This document shows, piece by piece, positions 1 through 7,351 of a stretch of 28,479 bases of DNA (positions are counted from its first letter, which is position 1; each line of letters starts with the position of its first letter). Both the position numbers and the translations under genes were made by a program. A model generated the notes under the pieces. It did not search any database and was not told where the DNA came from. It saw only the letters and a program-made list of their open reading frames with translations. Source of the stretch: CAWDLX01 sp046728155 (GTDB lineage Bacteria; Actinomycetota; Actinomycetes; Mycobacteriales; Micromonosporaceae). The DNA lies in the NCBI GenBank assembly GCA_046728155.1, contig JBKPDY010000173.1, positions 1-28,479 of the forward strand, given 5' to 3'.

Positions 1-312
1 CGGCTGCAGCACGGACCGACCCTGCAGTACATCGCCTCGGGCGGCGCCAGCGCGGATATCCCCGCCGACTACACCAGCGATGGCGCCTCCGTCTTGGTAC
101 GGCCCGGTGGCGCGGTGGCTTTCAACACCCAGATGGCCAACGGTTACGGCGGCTACCCGCCCGGCAGTCCCGCGTGTGCCCACCCCGCGACGTACGGGCA
201 TGTCTCCGTCGTGCTCTCCGACGGGTCTGCGGTGGCCTTAGGCCCGGATGAGGTGATCTCCATCCAATGTGGCCCGCTCTCCGTGTCCGCGTGGCGGCTG
301 TCGACGCAGTAG
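1..312 (+). CDS. DUF4232-type secreted protein, C-terminal part (5' end outside window)
   Basis: The reading frame is open from the first base to a TAG at 310-312, so about 103 C-terminal residues are seen and the start lies upstream of the window. The end of the protein closely parallels the next gene. Both have a GGY-x-P-x-x-PACAHPATY block followed by V-L-S/A-D-G-S and a late I-S-I/V-Q-C-G motif. These are typical of the actinobacterial DUF4232 beta-sandwich domain, and the two cysteines probably pair outside the cell. The family is found in secreted or lipid-anchored proteins of unknown role. Only 85 bp separate it from its paralogue, so the two look like a tandem duplication and may be co-transcribed. 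The domain call rests on motif similarity to the neighbour and on recall of the family. Function is unknown. Confidence 0.75.
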   Translation, partial: RLQHGPTLQYIASGGASADIPADYTSDGASVLVRPGGAVAFNTQMANGYGGYPPGSPACAHPATYGHVSVVLSDGSAVALGPDEVISIQCGPLSVSAWRLSTQ

Positions 313-397
313 GCGTCGCCGTTCCGACAGCCGCTGCCCGCAACGACGGCCGCCGTCCAGCCCGTGTTCCGCGTATCCATCAGCACAGGAGGTACCC

Positions 398-1024
398 ATG
401 CCACACACGTATACGAGCCGGCGTGGGTCACGCGTTCTCGCCGGCGCCGCCGCCATCGGTCTCGGGCTCCTCGCCTGCGCAGCGTGCGCCCGGCCGGGCG
501 GACTCACGTCGGGCGGTACGCCGCCAGGAGGTTCCGCCACGGGTAGCGGAGTATCGTCAACATCTATGGGTCACCCGACTGCCACTCCCTCCTCCCGGTC
601 TGATGTGAGCAACTGCACGGCGGCCGACCTGGCCTTCGTCGGCTCCTCCAGCGGCGGCGCGATGGGATCACTCATTACGACGTACAGCGTGGTCAACCAG
701 TCCACGACCGGCTGCGTCCTGCAGGGCTCGCCCCACCTGAAGTACGTCGCTGCGAACGGGTCGGTCGCAGACGTGCAGACGAACAACACCGCGGGCGGGG
801 ATCAGGTCTCGGTCGACCCCGGTGCCACGGCGCAGTTCGATGTCCGGACGGTCAACGGGTTCGGCGGCTACGACCCATCCAACCCCGCGTGCGCCCACCC
901 CGCGACGTACTCGGCCATCTCAGCGGTCCTGGCCGACGGGTCCACCGTGTCACTCGGGGGCAGCCAAATCTCGGTCCAATGTGGAGACATCGAGGTCAAC
1001 GACTGGCATCGGCCCGGCGCATAA
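398..1024 (+). CDS. DUF4232-domain putative lipoprotein
   Basis: A 208-residue protein. The ATG at 398 is chosen because AGGAGG lies at 387-392 at good spacing; the open frame reaches further upstream (to 269) but has no comparable site there. The N-terminus has basic residues (SRRGSR), a hydrophobic stretch of about 18 residues and cysteines in an LLAC/AAC context. It therefore looks like a lipoprotein signal peptide followed by a Gly/Ser/Thr-rich linker to about residue 70. The rest is a DUF4232-like domain opening with NCTAADL and containing PACAHPATY and QCGDIEV, with Cys pairs likely forming disulfides. It is a clear paralogue of the truncated gene before it. It probably sits on the outer face of the membrane. 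No catalytic motif is visible and the function is unknown. Confidence 0.85.
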   Translation: MPHTYTSRRGSRVLAGAAAIGLGLLACAACARPGGLTSGGTPPGGSATGSGVSSTSMGHPTATPSSRSDVSNCTAADLAFVGSSSGGAMGSLITTYSVVNQSTTGCVLQGSPHLKYVAANGSVADVQTNNTAGGDQVSVDPGATAQFDVRTVNGFGGYDPSNPACAHPATYSAISAVLADGSTVSLGGSQISVQCGDIEVNDWHRPGA

Positions 1025-1056
1025 GTCTGGATCTTGGAGCAAGCAGGGGCACTCTA

Positions 1057-1072
1057 TTGACGTTTTCGTCAA
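1057..1072. terminator. Small hairpin between convergent genes
   Basis: TTGACG-tttt-CGTCAA is a perfect 6-bp stem with a T4 loop (A4 on the other strand). It lies in the 97-bp gap between the convergent DUF4232 gene and the epoxide hydrolase. There is no U-tract after it. Its position fits a weak bidirectional terminator, but the stem is short. Confidence 0.35.
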
Positions 1073-1121
1073 GTAGGGTGCCCCCGTTACCCCCGAGCGG
1101 TTGACGTTCGGACATGGTCAT

Positions 1122-2345
1122 CTACCGGAGCGACCGGAATCCCGCGCGGACCTCGGTCGTGAAGACCTCCGGCTCCTGCCAAGCCGCAAAGTGATTGCCC
1201 TTGTCGACCTCGTTGAAGTAGATGAGGTTGTCATACGCCCGCTCGGTCCAGCTCCGCGGTGCTTGATAGAGCTCGCGGGGAAAAACGCTCACCGCAGCCG
1301 GGACGGAGACGCCCTTGATGTCGAAGAACCCGAGCTTGTTCTCCCAATAGAGTCGGGCCGAAGAGATCCCCGTGTTCGTCAACCAGGCGAGCGTGATGTT
1401 ATCGAGGACCTCGTCTCGTGTGAGGCCGCCCACCGGGTATCCGTCAACAAAGGCGTGTGAGATGTCCTCGTAACTGATCGCGTCGTGGTCAATCATCCAG
1501 GCCGCCAGACCGACGGGTGAATCCGCCAATCCGTACAACGTTTGCGGGCGCGACCCCATCTCAATCGCGTAGCCGACCCCCTTCGAATAGAAGCGACTCA
1601 ACTGGTCGTACGCGCGGCCTTCATCGGCTGAGAGACCGGACGGCCGTGGGTCGCCGGCCCCGAGCACGTTTGACGCGAGTGCCTTTGAGACGTCGGGTGG
1701 AACAGTAGCGGGCATGTTGGAGTGGATGCCGAGCAATTCCTGCGGTGCTTGGGCACCCATAAGATCCGTGACGACCGCACCCCAATCGCCGCCTTGCGCC
1801 ACGAAGCGCGTATATCCCAGGCGCTTCATCAGCTCTACCCACGCACGGGCGATGTGGTCGGGGTCCCAGGTGGTGTCCGTCGGTTTGCCTGAGAACCCGT
1901 AGCCCGGCATCGACGGAATCACCAGATGGAACGCGTCCTCTGCGTTGCCGCCGTAGGCCGTCGGGTCGCTGAGCGGGCCGACGACGTTGAGCATCTCGAC
2001 AACCGAGCCGGGCCAGCCGTGTGTGATGATGAGCGGCAACGCGTTCTCGTGAGGCGACTTGACGTGAATGAAGTGGATGTCGAGACCGTCGATCTCGGTC
2101 ATGAACTGCGGTAGGGCGTTCAGTTTCGCCTCGCACTTGCGCCAATCGTAATCTGACGCCCAATAGCGGGCGAGTGCATGAATCGTCGCCGACTGCACGC
2201 CCTGCGACTGATCGGCGACGGTCTCCTTTTCGGGCCAGCGCGTGGCCGCGATGCGCGCGCGCAGCGCCTCGAGTTCCGCCTCGGGGATCTCGACTGCGAA
2301 CGGCCGGATCCCGTCGGTCGCTGATGCATTGGTCCTGGGAGACAT
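1122..2345 (-). CDS. Epoxide hydrolase (alpha/beta hydrolase with EHN domain)
   Basis: A 407-residue soluble alpha/beta-hydrolase. The N-terminal ~110 residues (PFAVEIPEAELEALRARIAATRW region) match the epoxide-hydrolase N-terminal domain. HGWPGS at 109-114 is the oxyanion-hole motif, and GGDWG places the nucleophile at Asp187. The helical cap contains RLYWE (Tyr333, candidate ring-opening tyrosine). GNHFAAWQEP places the general-base His at 385. Family members open epoxides to diols by way of an alkyl-enzyme ester; the substrate cannot be told from sequence. The start at 2345 is preferred over the in-frame ATG at 2372 because AAGGAG lies 6-11 nt before it. The gene follows the secreted repeat protein on the same strand after 93 bp and could share its transcript, though no functional link is evident. 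The length is normal for the family. Confidence 0.9.
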   Translation of the reverse strand: MSPRTNASATDGIRPFAVEIPEAELEALRARIAATRWPEKETVADQSQGVQSATIHALARYWASDYDWRKCEAKLNALPQFMTEIDGLDIHFIHVKSPHENALPLIITHGWPGSVVEMLNVVGPLSDPTAYGGNAEDAFHLVIPSMPGYGFSGKPTDTTWDPDHIARAWVELMKRLGYTRFVAQGGDWGAVVTDLMGAQAPQELLGIHSNMPATVPPDVSKALASNVLGAGDPRPSGLSADEGRAYDQLSRFYSKGVGYAIEMGSRPQTLYGLADSPVGLAAWMIDHDAISYEDISHAFVDGYPVGGLTRDEVLDNITLAWLTNTGISSARLYWENKLGFFDIKGVSVPAAVSVFPRELYQAPRSWTERAYDNLIYFNEVDKGNHFAAWQEPEVFTTEVRAGFRSLR

Positions 2346-2438
2346 GTAGCTCTCCTTTCCGTTTGAGCTCATGGCGGTCGAGTGGGCCTTCTGCCCTCGT
2401 GCGAGACAAACCGCACGCTCCAGCCCTGTCGCGCGGGG

Positions 2439-3023
2439 CTAGTTGGTGAGCGGCTTGCCATTCTGATCGATGAGGGAGAACCGGCTGTCGGCGCCCAGAC
2501 CACTCGCCTGTCCAGGCCGAGTGTCCCGCGCGAAGTAGTACAGCTGCTGACCGACGAATGTCGCCTGGACTTTACCGTCGGCGCGCGTGAACGTGCCCAG
2601 GTTTGTTTGGTTCGCGCCGATGCCCGCCTGAGCGGGGCCCCTCACCGGGATCCACGTCGCCTGGCACGCTGCCGTGCAGGTGCTGGCGCGTGCCGTGTCC
2701 TTCGTGTTGACATACAAGGCGCAACCGTCCGCGTCGACCAACACGTCCTTGCCGGAAACGTGGGCGATCTTGACGGTCACCGAGGTTGACGCGTGGTTTC
2801 TCACACAGTTCACACCTGCCGCACCCGGGCGGCTGGATGGACCGGGCGACGCGCTCGTCGTCGCCGAGCCGGACCGACTGGTTGTGTTGTCAGTGGCGGC
2901 GACCTTGACTACTGGCGCGGCCGAACTCGACGCCACGTGACCGGCAAGAGCTAAAGTGCCGATGGTGACCACCGGTACCGCAAACGCCAGCGCGAGCGTC
3001 CGGAGCCTCGTTCGTGGGCGCAT
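2439..3023 (-). CDS. Secreted protein with two Lipoprotein_15 (PF03640-type) repeats
   Basis: A 194-residue protein. It has a Sec-type signal peptide (MRPRTRLR then a hydrophobic core to about residue 35, with a probable cleavage site near SSSAAP) but no lipobox cysteine. A Ser/Thr/Gly/Pro-rich linker covers residues 43-70. The globular part has two copies of the Y-x-[FWY]-x-x-D theme: CALYVNTKDT followed by STCTAACQATW (about 101-124), and QLYYFARDTRPGQASGLG (about 160-177). This is the secreted repeat of unknown function (PF03640), often seen in actinobacterial exported proteins. The ATG at 3023 is supported by GGGGAGG just upstream; longer in-frame starts to 3161 run through the promoter region and are rejected. 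A 22-bp tandem repeat precedes the promoter and suggests dedicated control, perhaps by the adjacent response regulator. The molecular role is not established. Confidence 0.85.
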   Translation of the reverse strand: MRPRTRLRTLALAFAVPVVTIGTLALAGHVASSSAAPVVKVAATDNTTSRSGSATTSASPGPSSRPGAAGVNCVRNHASTSVTVKIAHVSGKDVLVDADGCALYVNTKDTARASTCTAACQATWIPVRGPAQAGIGANQTNLGTFTRADGKVQATFVGQQLYYFARDTRPGQASGLGADSRFSLIDQNGKPLTN

Positions 3024-3114
3024 TACGCCTCCCCATGCATCCTGGATATTCCATCGCGAAGCTCCCCGATCCTGTCCCAGATTCCCGGCGCAACTCCTGG
3101 AACGCGAAAGGGCC

Positions 3115-3120
3115 AATCTA
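3115..3120 (-). promoter_or_regulatory. Candidate -10 element of the secreted-repeat gene
   Basis: On the minus strand this reads TAGATT (TANNNT consensus), about 92 bp before the ATG at 3023, leaving a leader with a good GGGGAGG site. No TTGAC-like -35 is present at 17-18 bp. That region is taken by the 22-bp repeats, which would fit an activator-dependent promoter. Confidence 0.35.
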
Positions 3121-3122
3121 CG

Positions 3123-3166
3123 CGTAACCGTGCGAACACTCATTCGTAACCCTGCGAACATTCATT
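3123..3166 (-). repeat. Two tandem 22-bp direct repeats, candidate operator
   Basis: The units CGTAACCGTGCGAACACTCA+TT (3123-3144) and CGTAACCCTGCGAACATTCA+TT (3145-3166) differ at only two positions and abut exactly. A 22-bp period is about two helical turns, so bound proteins would lie on the same face of the DNA. The block overlaps the -35 region of the candidate promoter at 3115-3120, and the neighbouring upstream gene encodes a NarL-type regulator. Confidence 0.8.
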
Positions 3167-3265
3167 CTCGATGTGCCGGGTTCTCCGCGGGCTGGCTTGG
3201 GCAAATTCGGTCTCAATGTTTGATACGCGTCCGCCCACACCACGCGAGTGCCGGCCGAAGCGCCG

Positions 3266-3946
3266 TCATTCGCGCTTGTCCGGCCCGGGATCCAACGCGG
3301 CCTTGATCACCGCCTCCAAGCGCGACCGCGCGCCCAGCTTGTTCAGCACCTGACGCACATGGCTGCGCACTGTGGGGTACGCGACGCTCAAGCGGGCGGC
3401 GATCTCCCTGTTGTCCAAGCCACGAGTCATCAGTTGGAGGATCTCCATCTCGCGCGGGGTGAGGCTCGCCAGTCGGCGACCACGGTCGTCGTCCTGCCCG
3501 GCCACTTCTCGGCGCCGCCCGAGCAACGCCGCAAGCTTGGGCGCTGGTATCAACATCTCGCCGTCGGCCGCACGACGAACCGCGTCGACTATCTCCGGCC
3601 CGGCGGCGGACTTGACGAGGTAACCGGACGCTCCCGCCTCGACGGCGGCGAGCATGGCCTGGTCGCTGTCGTCCGCGCTGAGGAAGACGATGGCAGCCGT
3701 TGGCCGGTACTCGCGGATGCGGGCCGCCGCGTCGGCGCCGGTGCCGTCCGGCAGCCGAAAGTCGACAATCGCCACATCAACCGACTGCCTTTCCGCAATA
3801 CGAACCGCGTCCGCCACCGAGGGGACCCAAGCGAGTACTTGCAGCAAGGGCTGCCCGTCGAATAGGGCCACCAGTCCTTCGGCCACCACTGGGTGGTCCT
3901 CGACGACAAGTATCTGCGCAATCCCAGGCTCACTACTATCGTTCAC
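3266..3946 (-). CDS. NarL/LuxR-family two-component response regulator
   Basis: A 226-residue regulator. The receiver domain (about 10-128) has the acidic pair in VVEDHP (Glu16/Asp17), phospho-acceptor Asp62 in IVDFRLPDG, Ser90 in the Thr/Ser switch position and Lys112 in SGYLVKS, so it looks fully phosphorylatable. The LuxR-type helix-turn-helix (about 161-215) opens with LTPREMEIL and includes NREIAARL and TVRSHVRQVLNKLG. The start is GTG at 3946 with GGGAGG 5 nt upstream. It begins 36 bp after the end of the sensor kinase gene on the same strand, so the two form the expected kinase-regulator pair. Targets are unknown; the 22-bp repeats 100 bp past its 3' end are one candidate site. Confidence 0.93.
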   Translation of the reverse strand: MNDSSEPGIAQILVVEDHPVVAEGLVALFDGQPLLQVLAWVPSVADAVRIAERQSVDVAIVDFRLPDGTGADAAARIREYRPTAAIVFLSADDSDQAMLAAVEAGASGYLVKSAAGPEIVDAVRRAADGEMLIPAPKLAALLGRRREVAGQDDDRGRRLASLTPREMEILQLMTRGLDNREIAARLSVAYPTVRSHVRQVLNKLGARSRLEAVIKAALDPGPDKRE

Positions 3947-3982
3947 CCTGCCTCCCGATGACGATCGCGGGCCCGCTCGAGA

Positions 3983-5899
3983 TCACTCGGCCTCCCCTGC
4001 CGCGGGGACACCCAGCGGGACCCAGAAACTCACGGTCGTTCCGGCGCCAGGTGTGCTCTCTATCCGGAACCACCCACCGACGATTTCGGCCCGATCCCGC
4101 ATGAGGGTCAGGCCGAGATGCCCTGCACCGGCGTCGTCCCGCTGAAGCGGGTCGCTGCCGGCACCGTTGTCGACGATCTCGGTGAGATACCCGTCATCGA
4201 CCTGGCTGAGCCGAAGGCGTACTCGGCTGGCATGCGCGTGCTTGCGGACGTTCATGAGCGCCTCCTGGGCGATGCGATAGATCGCCACCCGGGCTTCTTC
4301 GGGAGGTTCGCCGGTGATCTCGTATTCGAGTTCGTAGGACGCGCCGGTGTCGGTCTCGACCTGGTCGAGATAGGCGCTGAGCGCGGCGACAAGCCCATTC
4401 TCTTCCAGGGCCGGTGGGCGGAAATCGAAGATCATATTGCGGAGGCGATCCGCGGCGAGCTGGATGGTCTCGTCAAGTTTGGAGAGGATCTTGAGATCTT
4501 CCGGATCGGACAGTCGGCGCCGCAGTTGTTGCAGGCGCAGTGCCGCGGCTGTGATCACTTGCAGGCTGTCGTCGTGGATGCCGGCGGCGACCCGCATGCG
4601 CTCACGTTCTTGCGCACGGATCAGCTCAACGATCGTGTCGCGGTAGCGTTGGCCGGTAGAGCGCAACGCATCGACATTGAGTTCGAGGGCTGCCCGGGCG
4701 CCGACGGTCTCCGTCGCGTCTCTGATGGACAGAATTACACGTCGGCCCTCGCCGGTATCGACGCGCCCGACACTTATGTCAACCGGGAACTCCGTACCGT
4801 CTCGGCGCCGGCCGAGCAGCTCGAGCCCTTCGCCCACGGATTCAGCGCCGAGTCGCACGGGCAGCTCGTCGGAGTCCCGGCGGTAGATGACGGGGCGGCC
4901 CGGTAGCAGGACGTCCAGCGGTCTGCCAACCACATCCGCGCTCGGGATTCCGAACATCTGCTCCGTAGCCGTGTTGACCTGCTGGATAGTGCTGCGCGGG
5001 TCGATCATCACGATGGCGTCTGGAAAGGAGGCGAAAAGCTGTTGATAGCGCGACTCGGCGGCGAGCGACCGGCTGATGTCGCGCACGAACAGCACGGCTC
5101 CGCTGAGCCCGAGCGACAATGGGCTGACCGCGATTTCGACGGGCAACCTGGAGCCGCTCTTGAGCTGGGCCACCGCGGTGAACCGCGCTTCCGGCGCGCC
5201 CCCCTCCTCCCGTTGTCGGTCGAGGAGATTTCCAATCGACTCGTCGGCCGGCTCATCCGGTTGGAGCTGTGGGACTACCGCGGTGATGTGTTTGCCGACG
5301 AGGTCGGTGCGGCGGTAGCCGAAAAGTTGCTGCACAGGCGCGTTGGCCAGCTCGATGCGCCCGCCCCTGGCCACCAGCAGCACGGCGAATCCGACCCGAT
5401 CCAGCAGTTGCGTGAGCACGTTGACGTCGTGCAGCGTCGCGGCCTGCGCTCGACGGCCATCCTCCACCTGCCCGCGCAGCGATTGCACGCACTCCACGGC
5501 TAAGGCCGTCGACACGCTCAGCTGTCCCCGCGTAGCGCGTGCAATCGCCTGCAGGATCTCCTCATCAGCGACGCCCTTGATGAGGTAACCGGCAGCACCG
5601 GCGTTGAGCAAGTCGATCGCGCTCTCGGCGTCCGCGTACGCAGAAAGCACGAGAACCTCCACGCCGGCGGCTTGCTCCCTGATCGTCCGTACGGTGGTTG
5701 TCGCGTTGCCGCCCGGCATCCGCGCGTCCAGTATCACGACCCGAGGACGAGTCCTGACGGCGAGGTCGATCGCGTCAGCGTGGTCGACCGCCGCACCGAC
5801 CAGTTCGAGGTTTCGCTGTTCCGAGATCAGGTCGGCCAACGCGTCGCGGAACACCCGGTCGTCATCGGCGATCATGACGCGCGCCCTCGGCTCAGGCAT
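3983..5899 (-). CDS. Hybrid sensor kinase: receiver-PAS-PAS-HisKA_3-HATPase
   Basis: A 638-residue protein with no transmembrane segment, so a cytoplasmic sensor. Domains in order: a receiver (about 6-125) with IADDD, phospho-acceptor Asp58 in VILDARMPGG, Ser86 and Lys108; PAS 1 (about 157-280), opening with a coiled stretch and ending LFVRDISRSLA; PAS 2 (about 282-398), ending ILSIRDATE; a HisKA_3 dimerisation domain with ERERMRVAAGIHDDSLQ, placing the phosphorylated His at 442; and a HATPase_c domain with N-box EALMNVRKHAHAS (Asn550), IVDNGAG (Asp577) and GHLGL. This is the NarX/UhpB class of kinase, matching the NarL-type partner encoded next. An N-terminal receiver on such a kinase is less common and suggests input from another phosphorelay. 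The ATG at 5899 has GAGGAG 6 nt upstream. The gene starts 15 bp after the Ig-like-repeat gene. Confidence 0.92.
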   Translation of the reverse strand: MPEPRARVMIADDDRVFRDALADLISEQRNLELVGAAVDHADAIDLAVRTRPRVVILDARMPGGNATTTVRTIREQAAGVEVLVLSAYADAESAIDLLNAGAAGYLIKGVADEEILQAIARATRGQLSVSTALAVECVQSLRGQVEDGRRAQAATLHDVNVLTQLLDRVGFAVLLVARGGRIELANAPVQQLFGYRRTDLVGKHITAVVPQLQPDEPADESIGNLLDRQREEGGAPEARFTAVAQLKSGSRLPVEIAVSPLSLGLSGAVLFVRDISRSLAAESRYQQLFASFPDAIVMIDPRSTIQQVNTATEQMFGIPSADVVGRPLDVLLPGRPVIYRRDSDELPVRLGAESVGEGLELLGRRRDGTEFPVDISVGRVDTGEGRRVILSIRDATETVGARAALELNVDALRSTGQRYRDTIVELIRAQERERMRVAAGIHDDSLQVITAAALRLQQLRRRLSDPEDLKILSKLDETIQLAADRLRNMIFDFRPPALEENGLVAALSAYLDQVETDTGASYELEYEITGEPPEEARVAIYRIAQEALMNVRKHAHASRVRLRLSQVDDGYLTEIVDNGAGSDPLQRDDAGAGHLGLTLMRDRAEIVGGWFRIESTPGAGTTVSFWVPLGVPAAGEAE

Positions 5900-5914
5900 C
5901 GCGCACTCCTCACA

Positions 5915-7303
5915 TCAGTCGTGCAGCTCGGGTGGCAGGGTGTACTTCGGCTGTGGTGGCACATTGACCGGCCCGTCCGGCTTGTCCACCGCGATCTTGG
6001 TCGTGGCGGTCGCTTCACTCTTCGAACCGACCAACGAGAAGGTCATTCCCTTCTGGGCGCTCCCAGGGATGACGTACGAGCCCGCCGCGCTCGCCGTGCC
6101 CTTGGCGTCGACCCGGAACGCGGTGACCAGATCGCCCTGGCCGCCCGCGCCACCGCCGGCGTAGACCTTCACGACCTCGTTGGGAGCGAAGTTGCGGGCG
6201 TAGAAGTTGAGTATCGTGCCCGGCAGGCCGCCGTAGGTGTTCGCCCTGGCGACCGGGTTGTAGGGCAGCACCATGAATCCGCTGCTGACGGATGCCCTGC
6301 TCTGCTCGCCGGTCAGTACCAGCGTATGCCGGCCCTTGAGCCCGAACGGCACCTTGAATCCCTCCCCGCTGACCGAGCCTCCCTCACTCGCCTGCAGGAC
6401 GAGCGGCACCGCTCCGGACGACTCGTTGAAGTGGACCAGGACGCGCTCGCCCGGGGCGAACCCCTTCGCGGAGATCCCGATCGCCTCGCCCGCCTTGACC
6501 GCGAACGGGCTGGTCTTGGCGGTGGGATAGAGGCCCAGCATGGTGAAGGATGCCGTTGCCGTCGTCTTGGACTTGGCACCGATCAGGACCAGCGTGCTGT
6601 CTCCTACCGGCGCAACCCCGACCTTGACCGACGCCTTCGAGATCCGTCCGGCTTCGTCAGCCTTCAGCACGGTGGCCGGTTGACCTCCCGCTCGTCCGAA
6701 GTAGACATTGACCTGCTCGCCAGGCAGGAAACCTCCGGCGTCGAGCCCGATCGTGGAACCAGGCTTTCCGACCTTGTCGCTCAACGCGACCGATCCGGCG
6801 CCCGCCTGTGACACGAGCTCCGCCTTGGCGACCTTGTCGCTGTTCGCCTGCTGGACCGTCACCACCTGCGTGGGAGCCGATTGCGCCACGTCGACCGGGA
6901 CCGAGAACTGGGCGTTCACGCTACCGCTCTTGTCGGCCTTCGCCGAGGCCACGACGGCCGGTTTGGCACTGGGCCCAGCGGAGAGGAGTACTTGGACGCC
7001 CGCACCGGGGTCGAAGCCTGTCGCGTTGACGCCCACCATTCCGCCGGGTCCGGCGAGACCTGGGTTGAGCACCGCCACCGGCCCTTGGTTTTGCGGGACT
7101 CCCTTGCCGTCGATCTCCACCGTGCGCTGTGGTGTCGGTGAGTGAGTCACGACGTTCCCACCCTGACCGGTGACGTCCACGGCGCCCTTGTTGAATCCGC
7201 TGAGCAGCGATCGTCCGACCAGGAAGAGGACCAAGAGGCCAACAGCCGCCAGCAGGACTCGCTTCCAGGACCACTTCGGCATCTTCCAGATTGGCTTCTT
7301 CAT
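5915..7303 (-). CDS. Membrane-anchored protein with four Ig-like repeats
   Basis: A 462-residue protein with a basic N-terminus rich in Lys/Trp (MKKPIWKMPKWSWKR), one transmembrane helix at about 15-34 and a large outer part. Four degenerate repeats carry the theme G/N-F-x-P-G/N-E/A-x-V-x-V at residues 97 (GFDPGAGVQVLL), 191 (GFLPGEQVNVYF), 281 (GFAPGERVLVHF) and 371 (NFAPNEVVKVYA). The spacing is 94, 90 and 90 residues, as expected for stacked Ig-like/bacterial beta-sandwich domains. The C-terminus is Pro-rich (NVPPQPKYTLPPELHD). No enzyme motif is seen. It is probably a stalk or scaffold on the cell surface, possibly the acceptor or binder of the glycan made by the two upstream glycosyltransferases (inference). 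The ATG at 7303 has a GGGGGGAAG site. It lies between the GT39 gene (49 bp upstream) and the kinase (15 bp downstream). Confidence 0.85.
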   Translation of the reverse strand: MKKPIWKMPKWSWKRVLLAAVGLLVLFLVGRSLLSGFNKGAVDVTGQGGNVVTHSPTPQRTVEIDGKGVPQNQGPVAVLNPGLAGPGGMVGVNATGFDPGAGVQVLLSAGPSAKPAVVASAKADKSGSVNAQFSVPVDVAQSAPTQVVTVQQANSDKVAKAELVSQAGAGSVALSDKVGKPGSTIGLDAGGFLPGEQVNVYFGRAGGQPATVLKADEAGRISKASVKVGVAPVGDSTLVLIGAKSKTTATASFTMLGLYPTAKTSPFAVKAGEAIGISAKGFAPGERVLVHFNESSGAVPLVLQASEGGSVSGEGFKVPFGLKGRHTLVLTGEQSRASVSSGFMVLPYNPVARANTYGGLPGTILNFYARNFAPNEVVKVYAGGGAGGQGDLVTAFRVDAKGTASAAGSYVIPGSAQKGMTFSLVGSKSEATATTKIAVDKPDGPVNVPPQPKYTLPPELHD

Positions 7304-7351
7304 GTCGCTTCCCCCCGCTACTCTCGTAGCCCATTCCTCGTGCGTTCGCCA

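Noticed and set aside
5672..6811. 379-codon plus-strand open frame over the kinase and Ig-like genes
   Set aside because: It runs antisense across two genes with clear domains and has no ribosome site or recognisable motif.
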